From contig OY978528.1 of NCBI GenBank assembly GCA_963854835.1, forward strand, positions 33,277,335 to 33,341,334: 64,000 bases of DNA, written 5' to 3'. Below are positions 39,105 through 52,043 of this stretch, in pieces. Origin of the DNA: Megamerina dolium (Eukaryota > Arthropoda > Insecta > Diptera > Megamerinidae). The notes below the pieces were generated by a model. That model was not told where the DNA came from. It saw only the letters and a program-made list of their open reading frames with translations, and ran no database searches. The translations under genes were made by a program, and so were the position numbers. Numbering within the stretch: the first letter of the stretch is position 1; every line of letters starts with the position of its first letter.

Positions 39105-40755
39105 CAGTGGCTCCCAGCTTATTTCGTACAGTGACAGTTTAAAAATTGCTGCAGTCGTAATTCCTAATAAAGCAAAAATTTGAACAAAATATAAATGCCA
39201 TTTTAGAAAGGAAGGTTTGTTTTTTATTTTCCAAAATTTACTTTTTCAAAATTTTAGTGTTTGACACTATAAAAAAATAAAATAAGAAAAAAATAGGAAA
39301 ATTCATGTCACAGCTTATTTCGTACAGTCTCTTTAAGTTCAAACTAAAAACAAAGTAAGTTGATTTTAATATTTAGTATGACATCCCTTAGCGTTAATGA
39401 CAGCCTGGAGTCTACTTGGCATTGAATCCACCAATTTTTGAGTGATGTCTGGTGTGATTTTTTTCCATTCCACCATCAGTACCTTCTTTAGGTCTTGCTT
39501 ATTAGAAATCTTGTGTGTTCTTATTTTATTGTCCAAAATAGACTAAAGATTTTCAATCACATTCATGTCAGGTGACTGTGGTGGTGGAGACATCAAGTGT
39601 GAGCAGTTCAAATAAGCCAAGATTGCACAATCCCAGATTTATGTTTTGGGTCATTATCTTGGTAATACCGAAATTCTTCCCGCAAACCCAGTTTGTCTGC
39701 ACTTTGAAGTAAATTGTTTTTCAGAATCTCGAGGTACTTCATTTTGTCCATTGTTCCCTCAATAAAAACCAATTCACCTACTCCGGCTGCTGACATACAG
39801 GCCCAAACCATCACGCTACCGCCACCATGCTTCACTGTGGGCTTAAGGTTCTCCTTGTTTAGCTCGGTATTAGCTTTACGCCAAACATATGACATTCCGT
39901 CCGAGCCAAAAATATTAAACTTAGACTCATCCGCGAAAATAACGGTATTCCAGAACGCAGGAGTATTAATAATATGCTCTTTGGCGAAGTCAAGTCGGCG
40001 TTGTATATTCATTTTTGAAATGAATGGTTTCTTTCGGGCTACTCGACCGTTCAAGTCATGATTGCGCAGCACACGTCGGACAGTTTCAGCACTGGATGAT
40101 TTTCCTATTTCACGCTGAACCTCTGCAGCCAACTTCGGAGTGGATAACTTTGGATTTTTCTTAATTTTTCGTACAATATAACGCTCGTCTGATGCGTTGA
40201 AAATCTTATTAGGTGCTTCTCTGCCCTTGTTCTCCAACCGATTTTCGCGAATGAAGCGTTGAATGATGTATTGGACAGTTGAGGCACTTAAATTTGTCAT
40301 TTCAGCAATTTTTCGCACACTCTGACCTTTCCTAAAATGGTTAATTACCAGTTTACGCTGTTCCATCGTTGTACGACGACCCATAACGCTAAATGTTTAA
40401 TTTACAGCACTTTAACTATTTAAAATAATAATAATAAAAATTGTTATAATAGTTAAAAAGGTCCAAAAACTCATACAATTCAAAAAAACTTTGTAACTGC
40501 GCGGCAGAATGAAACTTACTTACATTGAAGTTTGTGTACGAAATAAGATGTGAGCTGAAAATCAGCTGATCAATAGTTTTTCTCTCTTGCATGACAAAAA
40601 GAACAATTTTTGGGGTTCCCCGTTTTCTTATTAGGTTTACTAAACACATACACAGACATCTACATTCAAAACTTATCGATAAGTTTTTTAGTTTCGATGT
40701 TACAGCCATTTACATAAAAATATATACACTGTACGAAATAAGCTGTAAGCCACTG
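39105..40755 (-). mobile_element. Tc1-type transposon with double (IR/DR) ends
   Basis: The 1651-bp element is flanked by TA. The outer ends match: CAGTGGCTCCCAGCTTATTT at 39105, and from 40755 on the other strand CAGTGGCTTACAGCTTATTT, each continuing with CGTACAGTG. A second, inner copy of the CAGCTTATTTCGTACAG word occurs about 200 bases inside each end (39310-39329 and 40533-40552). This two-sites-per-end layout is known from Sleeping Beauty, S and Bari-type elements. Confidence 0.92.
39366..40384 (-). pseudogene. Tc1 transposase (DD34E), two disabling lesions
   Basis: The frame is open for 258 residues from MGRRTTMEQRKLV. It has a paired-type helix-turn-helix (about 1-110), the first Asp at 152 (FADESKFN), the Gly-rich box HGGGSVMVWAC and the second Asp at 243 (YQDNDPKHK). 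A one-base shift near 39615 then moves the frame. In the new frame the end is recognisable, with SPPPQSPDMNVIEN carrying the catalytic Glu, a TAG in place of the expected Trp after ENL, and a C-terminus ending CHTKY. Only these two lesions separate it from a full ORF of about 340 residues, so inactivation is recent. Confidence 0.9.
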
Positions 40756-41320
40756 TATATGTATGCCTTAAATATATTGTTTATTTACACTCGAGACATA
40801 TCGAAAAACAATTCATGATCAGATGAAGTAAAAGGAGAAAAAACTATAGCCTTGAATAAATAAACAAATATATAGTATATTGTGAACTTTTGATATTCTA
40901 ATATTGTTGTAGTCTTTGAAGATCTACATACTCGTGCATATATCATTAAGATTTTGTGGCAACGAAGGGACGTACATAAATTAGGTTCGATTTATTTAAA
41001 TTACTTTATCAAAATATCAATATAATAGCTATAAAATAAAAAAAAATAGATTTCAAATATCTATAAATTATTATACTGCAAAACACCATTAATTTAGTTG
41101 AGGGTTTATTATTGATTTAATTTTGAATTCAAATTTTAATCATTAATCCATAACTACATATATGTATAGGTGGGCATGTCAAATATGTATTGTTAACTCT
41201 AACTTTGTTTATGATTAAATCGATCAAATATTCAGCGATTCGATTAGGGTATCTTACAAATAATAGAAGTTGAATACTACTGCAAAAAGTAGCGGAGCAG
41301 TTGCTCTTTGTTTCTGTTGT

Positions 41321-42076
41321 TCAACAAATTTTCGAACACTTTTGGTAATCAGTCTTATTATACCATTTCACAGTTACTGTCTGACAAGTATTTAGGGGAA
41401 TAACAGCTACGGTTCTTGCTCTAGTGAAGTAAACCGAGATCATCACCTTGATCACTGACTTTTGTTGCCATGGTTCAACGGGTGGATTGGCTCCTTTTGT
41501 GCTCCATGCCATTGACTGCTGTTTAGTTTCCGGGTCGTACTTGTAAAACCAAGCTTCATCACCTGTTGTGATCATACTGAAGTTGCTAGACTCTTCGTTT
41601 TCGAACTTTCGTAGCAAATATTGAGAAAAACGAACTCGAGCTTCTTTCTGACTATCATTCAACATTCGTGGGAACCATCGAACAGATTTCTTCGTGTATT
41701 GAAAATCATTCCGCAATATTCGCGATACAGCCACAGCATTCAATTGCAATTCACTGGCTATCATTTCTTGTGTCATTCGTGGACCTTCGTCAATTTTTCC
41801 CTTAACCAGAGCCACATTTATCTCGTCTGTCGAAGATTTTGGCCTTCCTTCGCGAGAATCTTCCTCCACGGGAAAATTTTCAGTCTGAAATCGTTTAAGC
41901 CACTTCCAAAGAGAAGGTGCGTTCGTTCCATATGCTGTTTGGAATTCCCTAAAAATTTCTATGAGCTTAAGTTTCCGTCGGAATCCGGAAAGAATTACAT
42001 GCCGAATTTCTTCTAACATTGGTGGCGGAATTTCTACCGACATTTCGTCAGTAATTTTACGTTTTCTCATCACCAT
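41321..42076 (-). pseudogene. mariner transposase, 3'-truncated (fourth lineage)
   Basis: An open frame of 251 residues from MVMRKRKITDEMSVEIPPPM. A helix-turn-helix region (RHVILSGFRRKLKLIEIFRE, WKWLKRFQ) is followed by SREGRPKSSTDE, a second helix-turn-helix, RWFPRMLNDSQK and the first catalytic Asp in TTGDEAWFYKYDPETKQQS. It ends in a diverged tail before the second and third acids, so the catalytic core is incomplete. No TIR was found on either side. Confidence 0.8.
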
Positions 42077-42224
42077 TCTTACCGATTTTTCTGGAATTTA
42101 GAATGAGATGTGGTTAGATTACTACTATTGTATTTTTTAATTCTTCAAAGTCCCCCGTATAAGTATATTCAGGATTTGTATCACTTTATCTTTCGAAAAG
42201 TATTAAATTTATACAGTTTAGAGA

Positions 42225-42362
42225 GGGTTCTACTTATATTGGGCGACGTAGCGACTAAGCTTTGTTGCAGAAGACGAAAGATTTTTTATAAAGTGTTATT
42301 GAATTTACCTTGGCTGAGATTCGAACACTTGACTAACAACCAGCGACCCGATCAGTTATAAC
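42225..42362 (-). mobile_element. possible second tRNA-derived SINE relic
   Basis: On the minus strand the sequence reads AACTGATCGGGTCGCTGGTTG, then GTGTTCGAATCTCAGCC, a B-box-like segment typical of tRNA 3' halves. An AAAAAATCTTTCGTC stretch follows, echoing the TTTTTCTTTCG of the main SINE. No clear A box and no TSD were found. Confidence 0.4.
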
Positions 42363-42727
42363 TTTAAAAATAAAAGTCTTTTGAAAAGAAATTATTTTCG
42401 GAGTTTTGTGAAAATATATAATAGGATTAGCGATTTGTTTATTTTTGGCAAGGACTTTTATTTTGTCCTAAAAATATTAGTACAAGTCTAATTATTTTTA
42501 TTGGACTACAAAAGTGAAGATCCAGATTTATCAGTTATTATTGGACTTTTTGCCAAAAAGATTTAAAAATAAATTCTAATCTTGTATTGTAGAGAAGGTC
42601 CTGAGGACAACAGGGACACCGGCAATTTTCTTCTATGACAATATTTTACCCTGGACTTTTCCGATCTCGGAACGAAATATATGGTTGATTCAATGATTAC
42701 AATGATTACACTGCTGACATGTAATTT

Positions 42728-43315
42728 TTATACCCTACATGAGTACATGGTATATTCATTTTGGTCAGATCTTTGCAACTACTTACTACTACTACGGAAA
42801 TATATAAAAGTATATGTCACCTGGTCGGTTCACTATTTTAACAAAATTAGACATGAGTAACTTATAATCCAAGGAACGTCGAGTTATGCTATACTGCTAT
42901 ATAATCATGCTAGAAATAGGCCAGTCACGCCCACTGATTATAGTAGCTCCCACACAAAGTGCTTAAATTTCTTTTAAATTTAAATCGCTGTAGCTTCGGC
43001 AGTTATTTTGCCTAGAGCAACCATAATTGAAACTTAAATTAATAGGGTAGTCAGAAATAATTTGGCATGGATTCATCAATCCACGCCCACTTTTTAATGT
43101 GGCTCCCATACAAAGTCGCTGAATTAAACAAAAAAACTTAAACCGCTATAAGTTACGAACTATTAAGAGCAGGACAACCATATTTAATATGTGGATTAGT
43201 ATTGCAAAGATAATCAGATTAGAAAGTTGGAAAGCCACGTCTAGTCCTTAATGTAGCTCCCATTCAAAGTAGGGGAAATAAAAAAGTGCATTTGCGAGCC
43301 AACTTTTTACATACA
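42728..43315 (+). repeat. DINE-1-like repeat, copy 3, tandem modules
   Basis: It starts ATACCCTACATGAGTACATG then GGTATATTCATTTTGGTCAG, much like DINE-1 5' ends as I recall them. Three successive degenerate modules follow, of about 150-165 bp, beginning near TCACGCCCACTGATTATAG, CCACGCCCACTTTTTAATG and CCACGTCTAGTCCTTAATG. Each carries a GCTCCCA-CAAAGT word. A mariner fragment begins 180 bases beyond. Confidence 0.6.
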
Positions 43316-43494
43316 AACATGTGCAGGTATAATTCGGTCGGTCTATGCCGGCTGTAAGGTAATTTTTTCTTACCTTATTTGGGTGAGGTAATTATACCTA
43401 AACATATGTATTTTTAGCTCATAAAATAAGCGGCATAAACTGAGAACTAAAAGAAAGCACATAACGCAAATTTTTCACAAATACTCATTATATT

Positions 43495-44239
43495 CGATTT
43501 TTCGAACAAAATTTTCTTCAGCGACGAAGCACATTTCTCACTCGGTGGGTATGTTAACAAGCAAAATTGTCGTATTTGGGGTTCTGAGAATCCTCAAGTA
43601 ATTGAAGAGAGGCCACTACATCCACAAAAAGTCACTGCTTGGTGCGCTCTTTGGTCCGGAGGTGTGATTGGACCTTACTTCTTCGAAAATGACGATGGAA
43701 CGACTGTCACCGTCAATTCGGAGCGTTATGGTCATATGATAACCGACTTTTTTTTGGCTGCTATTGAAGAATACGACTTAGAGAATATGTGGTTTCAACA
43801 AGACGGTGCCACATGCCACACAACTCGAGCGAATATGGCTTTATTGCAAGAGACATTTTTTGGCCGCGTAATTTCTCGTCGTGGCGATATCAAGTGGCCA
43901 CAAAGATCATGCGATTTGACACCGCTTGACATTTTTCTGTGGGGCTACGCGAAAGACCGTGTTTATGCAGATAAACCATTAACTCTTGAGCATCTAAAAA
44001 CCAACATTCGTCACGTTATGGCTAAGATACCGCCCAATATGTGTCAAAAAGTGGTCGAAAATTACCTCAAAAGAATCGATGCTTGCAACCATTCGCGTGG
44101 TGGTCATTTAAATGATGTAGTATTTCACACATAAAGTCAACGTTCAAACTTTATAATAAAAAAGAAATATCATGATAAAAAATATTTTATATGTGTTTTA
44201 TTTACATTTACTTTTGAAACCGCAAAATGGATAACCCTT
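43495..44239 (+). mobile_element. DD41D (rosa-like) mariner, copy 3, 5'-truncated
   Basis: The copy begins abruptly at the codon for residue 150 of the transposase and reads open from 43496 to the normal stop at 44134. It retains all three catalytic Asps, including LTPLDIFLWG. The 3' UTR and 3' TIR (ending GGATAACCCTT at 44239, then TA) are intact. The 5' TIR and the DNA-binding half are missing, so it cannot encode an active enzyme. Confidence 0.92.
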
Positions 44240-44910
44240 TACTATTAAACCTCAAAACAAAATAATTGTCATAATATCGATAAAAAAAACTTCGATGATT
44301 CGAACCTGAAGTATGTTATGCATTGAAACCGAATACTAATTTTTATATCTCAGATAACTAAACACTGCTTGTCTTAAAATTATATATGCTAAACATATCC
44401 ACATCGTCTGCAATTGCAACCAACTTCATTATAAACATTTCGTTCATTTGTTACAACAATAATTTCCACCACACTATATTCACCATGGAGCGATCTTCGT
44501 ACAAAAAAATGCCGTTTGCTGTCGCAGTCAGTTTTTGATTCGATTTGATTCATCCATGTGTTTTATGTTATATTCTTCACGGATAATGAGAATAAGAAAA
44601 TTTGAATAGTGAGAAAAAAACGAGCAAAATATCTCATAAATGATTCATGTGATTATTATTGGCAAATAACTGCAACATTATTACACCCAAGAGGGGTGAA
44701 AATACAAGAAGTAAATTTGTAAGCTGTGTTCAAAATACGACAAAGAAGAATAAAGGAATAAATTTTGCAGAATAAAGAGAATGTGCAAATGTAAAGTGGA
44801 ATTAAAGTAGTAGTTTTTAGATTTACAAAAACCGACCTTATCATTGAGTGTTTTGTGAAAAATAGTATTGAAGTATTTAGTGATTAATCAGTTGAAAAGT
44901 ATTGAATAAA
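44240..44910 (+). promoter_or_regulatory. Galphai: 5' flank and probable 5' UTR of G alpha-i
   Basis: No ORF of note. A TCAGTT initiator-like word lies at 44528-44533, about 380 bases before the start codon, but no downstream promoter element is evident. Additional noncoding 5' exons farther upstream cannot be excluded. The start codon context, AATAAAATGGG, is favourable for flies. Confidence 0.3.
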
Positions 44911-45031
44911 ATGGGTTGCGCGGTGAGTACAGCGCGAGATAAAGAAGCGATCGAACGTTCGAAAAGCATTGATAGAGCGCTGCGGGCGGAGGGTGAACGA
45001 TCTGCATCAGAGGTGAAATTACTGCTATTGG
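44911..45031 (+). CDS. Galphai: G protein alpha-i subunit, coding exon 1
   Basis: Forty codons plus one base encode the N-terminal helix, [20 protein letters not shown] then [20 protein letters not shown]. Gly2 is the expected myristoylation site and Cys3 a palmitoylation site, anchoring the protein to the plasma membrane. G alpha-i binds GTP, couples receptors to inhibition of adenylate cyclase, and in flies works with Pins and Loco in asymmetric division and the blood-brain barrier. The donor GT (45032-45033) falls inside the P-loop codon for Gly41, a classic Gi-family intron position. The match to the remembered Drosophila protein is nearly exact here. Confidence 0.95.
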
Positions 45032-46572
45032 GTGCGTCTCTTTTAATACTACCGATATAATTTTAGGTTCAACATTTTCATATTATGTACTTTTTTTTCT
45101 TTTGACTAAAATCTGCATTTTCTTATAAAATATTGTTTTTGTTTACATTTGGTCAATAATTTTATTTGAATATTGCTGCATTTGTATACGTTCTTTTAAT
45201 TGCTCATAAGAATTCTTAGAATAATAATCATTATTCAACTGATATCTCATTAGCATTATTACGTTAGTGGTGAAATATGTGTGTGGACGAGGTGGTGTGC
45301 GGGAAGAGGGGAGTTTACCGCTTCACCTGGTAGGTTGTTCGTCTGCGGAAAGGTGGGTGTGGAGAAAAACGCGAAAGTAAGAAAACAATCGAAAGAAGAT
45401 TGTGCTGCGACTGCGTAGCGTAGTGTAATGATGTGAAAAATATTGTACACAATAGGTCTTTTGTGCATGAAATCCCAGGTCGACTAACTCAATTGCATTT
45501 TTATTTTCGAAAGGCAAAAATTAGTTCTTTCTAACGGTACCCACCTGTCGGCAACGAATTAACTATTTTCTTTTTTGTGTCATTCAGCATTTTCCACAAA
45601 AATCATCATCCTAAAAACTGAACTTCATATTTGTCTCGTACATCTTCATAGTAATTGTTATTTCTTTTTTGTATTGAAATGTATTACAATCACAAAGGGG
45701 AAATAAATACTAATTGTGTTTAGAAGCAATTATCACTTCATATGGTTACAGAAAATATTGCAATAACAATGAATGATTACAGATCATATCCGCATTTACA
45801 AGACAACTGAGAATAAATCAAATTAAATTAGATAGGTATTGTATGTAGGCGCATCATATACAAAAGTGTAGTAAAAGGAGCTGATTCAAAATTTTTGGAT
45901 AAGGATTACATAAACTAAAATTATCACATACAAAATACATGGTGTTTCTCAGATAGATCGCAAAGACAGCGCCCTTTAAAAGTTATGTTTTCTATACTTT
46001 TTGTAGCAGTTAATTGTAATTCTCATTACAAAGAATTAGTTCCAACCTAATAAAAATGTGTTTTGCCAATTGCATTTGCCTTCAATATTTGAATGCTAGT
46101 TTGCCGATACTTTTTAACCACAGTAGCATATAAATACTATGTAATGGGCTACATAACAAACTAAGTTTGTATGAATTCAAGACCACATTTAATAAATATA
46201 ACGACGCGAATGTATCTTCTGTTATGTGAATGACATACAAGATTACTAACTAGTGGATAAAGTACAAATATCCAATGGATTTTAAATTAAATTTTTATTG
46301 CTACTAATCTGATGTTTATCTTACTTTATTAATGTGTTGCTTTGTTCGTCGCTATGCTATGTGCTATGATGATTATCATCATCTGCATTTTAATTTTGGT
46401 TACCTGCATATACCTCTGACCTTAATAGACAATCGGATTGTACTTGAAAGCAGTTGTTTATACACGTACACATAGATACAGCAGCAAACACAAATAAATA
46501 TGCATGTAGGTACATACTGTTATCGCTACTGCGACTAGTGCTATTGCAAGTGCAATAATTAAACATTTTTCA

Positions 46573-46938
46573 TTGCCATAGCTCAGTGGTTAGTGTGTTC
46601 GCCTTCTGATCTGTAGGTCGTGGTTCAATCCCCGGCTGATGCGTAATAAATTTAATATCGATAAGATTTTTCTTTCGAATGGTACCCACCTGTCGGCAAG
46701 CAATTGGCAATTCTTCCGACAGTAACAACTTGAAAAAGCCATGAAAAAGCTTCTTAAAGAACTGTGACAAAGCTCAGAAAAAGTGATGTCACAAGTGTTC
46801 TGCCGTTCGGAACCGGCTAAAATAAGTAGGTCCCTTCTAATACTGTCCAAATTTAAGACGCACAACAGTAATGGAAGAGAAGCTCGGCCAATGAGCCCTT
46901 TGGGGCTTTAAGTGCCACATATATATATATATATATAG
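46573..46938 (+). mobile_element. tRNA-headed SINE, copy k
   Basis: A full-length plus-strand copy with A box (TAGCTCAGTGG), B box (GGTTCAATCC), complete body and GGGGCTTTAAGTGCCACATA end, which runs into a TA tract. No clear target duplication was found. It is close in sequence to copies f and l. Confidence 0.92.
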
Positions 46939-48055
46939 AAAAAATAATAACTATATATATTTACGTACAAATATACATACATTTGTATGCTTAAAATATA
47001 TGCATGTAGATATGGTTATGATTAACATGCGTATATACCTTCATCAAATATGAATCTATTTGGAGGGGAGAAGAGGAATTGAATGAGAAACTGAAAATAA
47101 TGTTATACCTACCTACTTAAATGAAATACGCCGTAATGTTCAAAAGTGCGAATACATACAACGAATATTCAGTTGCAGTCGCTATAGCGACTGTGTAATA
47201 GCGGCGTGAACTTAAACAGAAATTAAAACACAAAAGAAAACTAGCATCGCTGACAAATCTAACAATGAAGACAACAACAGCCACTTCAAGTAACAATAGA
47301 TTAAATACAAACGACAGTAAAAGTCTATGTACATAGTTGCATATGTTGCAACAAAGCAGCAGCAACGATCACACATTCATATCTGACTTGGTTGTTGACT
47401 GACTTTGTACGTACTTATGTACAATATATTATGGTAAATAAAGAAATTACTTGTCAGAGTACCACACACGTTTACACACTTGTATGTATTTACATATATA
47501 AATAAAGTAGCAATAACACACCTTGTGGCACATTGTTATTATTAGTATAATTGTTGTTGTATTTCTTCAACCACATGTGCTTGCATTTAAATGTATTGTA
47601 CAGTACATATAATCACAAATGAAAATTGAATTAAGTCAAAACTTCGAGTGCATACTACGAACCTATACAACATTTCTTCATTAGATTGAAGTTGAAGCAA
47701 TTTCTCAACTACAATCAACAACATAACGACACACTGGGCATATGTAAATATCCACATTCATATATATAATACAATATAACAATATTGGGTGGCAACAAGT
47801 GTATTTTATTTTTCTTCTTCTTCTTCTACTAATGATATAGCCAATTATAATTTTATATGTATTTGATAAAAAATTTTTCGACATCCATTTCATAATTTTT
47901 CTTCACGTCATTCATGGCCTTAAAACAGATTTGACAGTCTCACCATTTCTCCTCTCAGTAAAATCGCATAGTTAGACTTGTTTTTGCCATGCTTATTGGT
48001 TTAAAACACTTTAAAATCAAGCAAATCTGTATTGAACTACAATAGCACTTTGAGT

Positions 48056-48100
48056 ACGAGGGTTGGCTGAAAAGTTTTCGACTTAACAAAGCCACAAGTC
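48056..48100 (+). mobile_element. mariner-like terminal fragment
   Basis: TACGAGGGTTGGCTGAAAAG is a typical mariner 5' TIR start. No transposase sequence follows, so this is either a deleted element or a short nonautonomous one. Confidence 0.4.
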
Positions 48101-48485
48101 ATATTGTTTTTTTTTCTACATACTCCTTTGGTAAATCTAATGGTGCGTTGAGGTGCATGAGATTAATTAAAACTCCTCCCTCAAATCTGCCTGTTTAGGT
48201 TTTAGCTAACGGGATATTTTTTTGACAGCGCTTGAAAATATCGTTTACATTACGCTTTTATCGTATTTTCTTACTTGAAAAACATTAAAAGTAAACATTT
48301 TTCAAGAAAATTTAGAGAAATAATAAAAAAAAAGTATTGTTAAGCGCAACATGCAAAGACAACACAGCTGGAGGAATTGTTTCCGACGGGTATTCAGCAT
48401 TTAATGCCATCAAAGAAACGCTTTTTTTCTCTCCATTTTCATTTGTTTATTGATTTTTCTAAATCTCGCTCAATTCCAGATTTAG

Positions 48486-48765
48486 TTTTGTATGGTAGGT
48501 TAGCTTAGGTTATTGTGGCTGCCCTCTCTCCAAGAGGAGACACTTAGGTCAGAAGGGCACCCTTTGTGATACCACTGAACTTCTCTTCCTGTAGTGTTGT
48601 ACGTCTGAAATTTGGATCGTATTAGACGTGACCTAATTAAATTAGCTGGTTCCAAACGACCGAACTTTTCTGACATCACTTTTTCAGAGATTTACCACCG
48701 AGCTCTTTAAGAAACAATTTTTAGTGGCATATTGGTACTGGAATGATCATGGTATGTTCCGGCAA
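48486..48765 (-). mobile_element. degenerate SINE joined to another repeat
   Basis: From about 48565 the sequence matches the minus-strand SINE body (ACTTCTCTTCCTGTAGTGTT, TTAGCTGGTTCCAAACGACC, GACATCACTTTTTCAGAG). Just before it lies GGTTAGCTTAGGTTATTGTGG-type sequence with GTGGCTGCC and TTTGTGATACC, which resembles a common insect repeat unrelated to the SINE. Confidence 0.5.
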
Positions 48766-49799
48766 CAAAACCCGATTCCCAGGGGAACATACATGACTTG
48801 ATGGGAAGGTTGGAATTGATTGGATAAAAAATAAATCGGCCGCTTTCCAATGTGCTCTCTTATTTTGGATATATGGGGTTCCGTGTAAACGGCAATCTAC
48901 GAATTGTGTTACGCGAAGTTTTGTGTTATGGACTCTGTTTTAAGGATTTTTATTTCGAAAAATATAATAAATCAAAAGGTACGTGAGCATGTGTGGGAGA
49001 AAAAATAAATAGAGATGAGTCATATATTTTTTGGAAATAAAAACAGCCTATTAGACTATATCTTTTCAAAACAATTTTTTAACGAGGTGTACCCTGTATA
49101 CTAAATATAGTGGTGGTGCACTCGTGTCGAATGTTTGGGAAACACTGCTCTATACCTATGATGTTTTTGAATATTGATTATTAGGACAGACCATATCTTT
49201 CACATAACCTCATTATAAAGTCCAATTAATATCACCTCTTAAAAACGGGGACGTTTAAGTCTACTAAATTTCGTTCCATTATTAGAATTTCTCTCGTTTC
49301 TATTTTACGAATCTCAAAGAATGACAGTTTGAAATTTAACATTTCATCAAATGATAGCTAATTTACTTCCTAACCTCAAATTTGAACACCATTTATACAA
49401 TATGTAGATACATATTCGTGCATGTACATATATTTAGGAGGGGAAATATCACGTTTATTAAATTGTATGTACCTTACATGGTTTCAAAAAAAAAAAATAT
49501 GGAATGTAAATGATAATAATCGACTTGTTCACTATTATTTTATACATGCAATGTATTCGTTTCTTTTTCTATACTCATTTTCAGAGAATATAATAGGTGT
49601 ACAAATAAATTCTGTCATGCGAAGAAAATATACTTAAACGCATCCAATTCGTCTGCCATTTTAGGAATTTTTAGCTTAGTCATTGCTGTTTATATGGCAT
49701 AATTTTTAGTAGTTTACAAGTTGTCATTCAGTGTGTATCAATTTTATAAGAGATAAATGTCGATAAGCAACATTCACGCCATTGCTAAATCAACTTTGG

Positions 49800-49945
49800 A
49801 ACTCATCTTCTCCTTAGTCTGGGAAGTTCTCCAGCATGCGGCGTATTATCCAGACTTGACACATTCCAGTTACCACTTATTCAGATCAATGCAGTATTAT
49901 TTGACTGAGCAACGTTTCTCCAAAGACCATAGATAGTAATGCCGA
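49800..49945 (+). pseudogene. small mariner relic
   Basis: One frame reads WEVLQHAAYYPDLTHSSYHL then FRSMQYYLTEQRFSK. This corresponds to the third-catalytic-Asp block of mariner transposases (A-YSPDLAPSDYHLF), with the catalytic Asp changed to Ser. Nothing else of the element is recognisable. Confidence 0.65.
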
Positions 49946-50419
49946 ATATTTCGTTTATTAAACTTTGTAATAATGGATGTTTTTAATAAAGATGAAATTA
50001 ATGAAGAACGACAGAATTTATTTGTGCACCTATTACATAATTCCACTTCTGACATACTTCGTCTTCCAATTCCATATTTGATAGTATCTACTTTTGCTCC
50101 CTCATCTCATCGAACAGATTAGTTTTCGTTTTCAATTCAATTCAATTTCAACTACTCTACCTACATACATATATAAAAATGAAATGCTCAACATTTTATT
50201 TTTATTAGAGACAATTTATTTGTTCGATTGCTGTATTCGTTAATACAGCTGTCACATCCCTTACCATCTCCACCACTAGCAGCAAACATAAACACGAAAA
50301 GGTGCGTTTGATGATGAATGCGATTCAGCAGCAGAATGTGATGATTGTGTATCATTTGATAAGTACATAATAGAACATTATTGTTGCAAATTTACAATTT
50401 AGAACAATAATCATTTTTT

Positions 50420-50440
50420 CCTCTCTCTCTCTCTCTCTCA
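50420..50440. repeat. (CT)n microsatellite
   Basis: About nine CT units following a TTTTTTCC stretch. Confidence 0.85.
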
Positions 50441-51480
50441 GCAAGCATCAGCTGCAAATTTAATTAAATTTAGTATTACTGGTAGTGGTACATACAAATA
50501 TACGATACATATGTATGTTTGCTATGCATGATCATACTAAATACTATACTATACTTGCAGACTCGTATGACTGAACGGCGATTACATGTACAAATTTGTA
50601 TTCCTACATGAATGCATATATGGAACTATCCAATTGGGGAAAAAAACAATTTATAACTGATCATACATATAAGCGAAAACAGGAAAACAAATTAATGGGG
50701 GCGGTTACTAAAAACCAATGCAAAAGAATATACATACAGTTGTATATGAGTATGTATGTATGTAGAGAATTTAAATCAATAAATAAATCGCCAAACACAA
50801 ATTGAAGAATGTATCGAATGAGTGTACCTCAATAATAAATAAATAAATATGCTCTTCCATATATAGTCAATTTGTGTGAGTGCATTATAAAATAATCATA
50901 ATATTTTACACAAAAGTAAAGAAACAGTTTTTCTTTAAAACAATTGCATGCTTTTTTGTTAGATTTACTTACATGTCATCGACAATTGCAAAACCTTGAA
51001 AGAGAATAAATTGTTTACTGTTCTCTAAAATCGTATCGCAACTGGTCGTATATACGCTAATCGACGATATACATGCATGCATACATATATTCATGTAATT
51101 AATGTTATTCCCCATGAGTCAGTTTAATAATACTCGTACAATAAGAAGTTTAGACTCAAAAAGAGATGTTAAATAAGTTTGTCTGCTTGTTTATTTAAAT
51201 ATTAACCTAAGCAAAATTAAACCCGTTTGACATTTAGTTGTCAAAATAATACGTCAATGTGGGATTCATACTTCATTCATATTCCAGCGATGCTAAAAAT
51301 AGCATATAAGCACATTAGGTTGGATTGCTCATCATAGAAAATAAAATGTTTTGAATATCCATCTCTTAACTTTGAAAATGCTTTTTTTTACCACTAAAAG
51401 CAACCAAAACGGATTTTCATCAAGCTCTTTTATATGTAGATACGCTTTAGTAGAGATTTTATGACAAATTAAGCTGTCAA

Positions 51481-52043
51481 CCAGCGAACAACAAATGCCG
51501 ATGTAGGTGTTCGCCTAGCCGAAGCCAAGGGGATCATTCAAAAATACTACCTAAACAAAGCGCAGCGGAAATGGACTAGCACCACGAGCTGCACAATTTC
51601 AAAAGCCACCTGACCAGACTACAACGAAAAGAGGACAAGGAGCCTTCTGAGTAGATCTAGAGCCGTCATACACAAACTAATAGCAGTATGCACAGGCCAC
51701 TGGGCCATTGGTACACATGCGGAGAAAATGGGTATCCCGCACAACGACCATTGCAGAAGCTGCTACGATATAACCGCTAAGGAGACGGTAGAGCATTTCT
51801 TGTACAAATGCCTGGCCTTATCCAGAAACCTATTAACTTCCTTAGGTAGTCCTTTCTTTGATAACCTAAGACGGGTATCTAGAATAGAGATCTCCCATAT
51901 CCTTCAATTCATAAAACAACTCCGGCTGGTTGTAACATATCCTTCAACACTCAGTAGGCCTTAGCGAGATTTCTGGTTCAAAACGGTATTTTGTTTGCTA
52001 CTTGAGCGACCAGGGTCGCAGTCATTCTACCTACCTACCTACC
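51481..52043 (+). mobile_element. 5'-truncated LINE tail with 11-bp TSD
   Basis: The C-terminal reading frame has MGIPHNDHCRSCYD, then KETVEHFLYKCLALS, a Cys/His finger seen after the RNase H domain of I/R1/LOA-type LINEs, and ends with a (CTAC)n tail. TAAGCTGTCAA is present exactly on both sides (51470-51480 and 52044-52054). Earlier frames (DVGVRLAEAKGII, then ARLQRKEDKEPS-like) fit the preceding RNase H-linked region. It is inactive because it lacks endonuclease and reverse transcriptase. Confidence 0.85.

Noticed and set aside
44528..44533. Initiator word TCAGTT as the G alpha-i transcription start
   Set aside because: A six-base match without a TATA box or downstream element is expected by chance; not called as a promoter.
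47117..47365. Minus-strand ORF with hydrophobic residues
   Set aside because: Opposite strand to the host intron, no homology recognised, compositional bias only.
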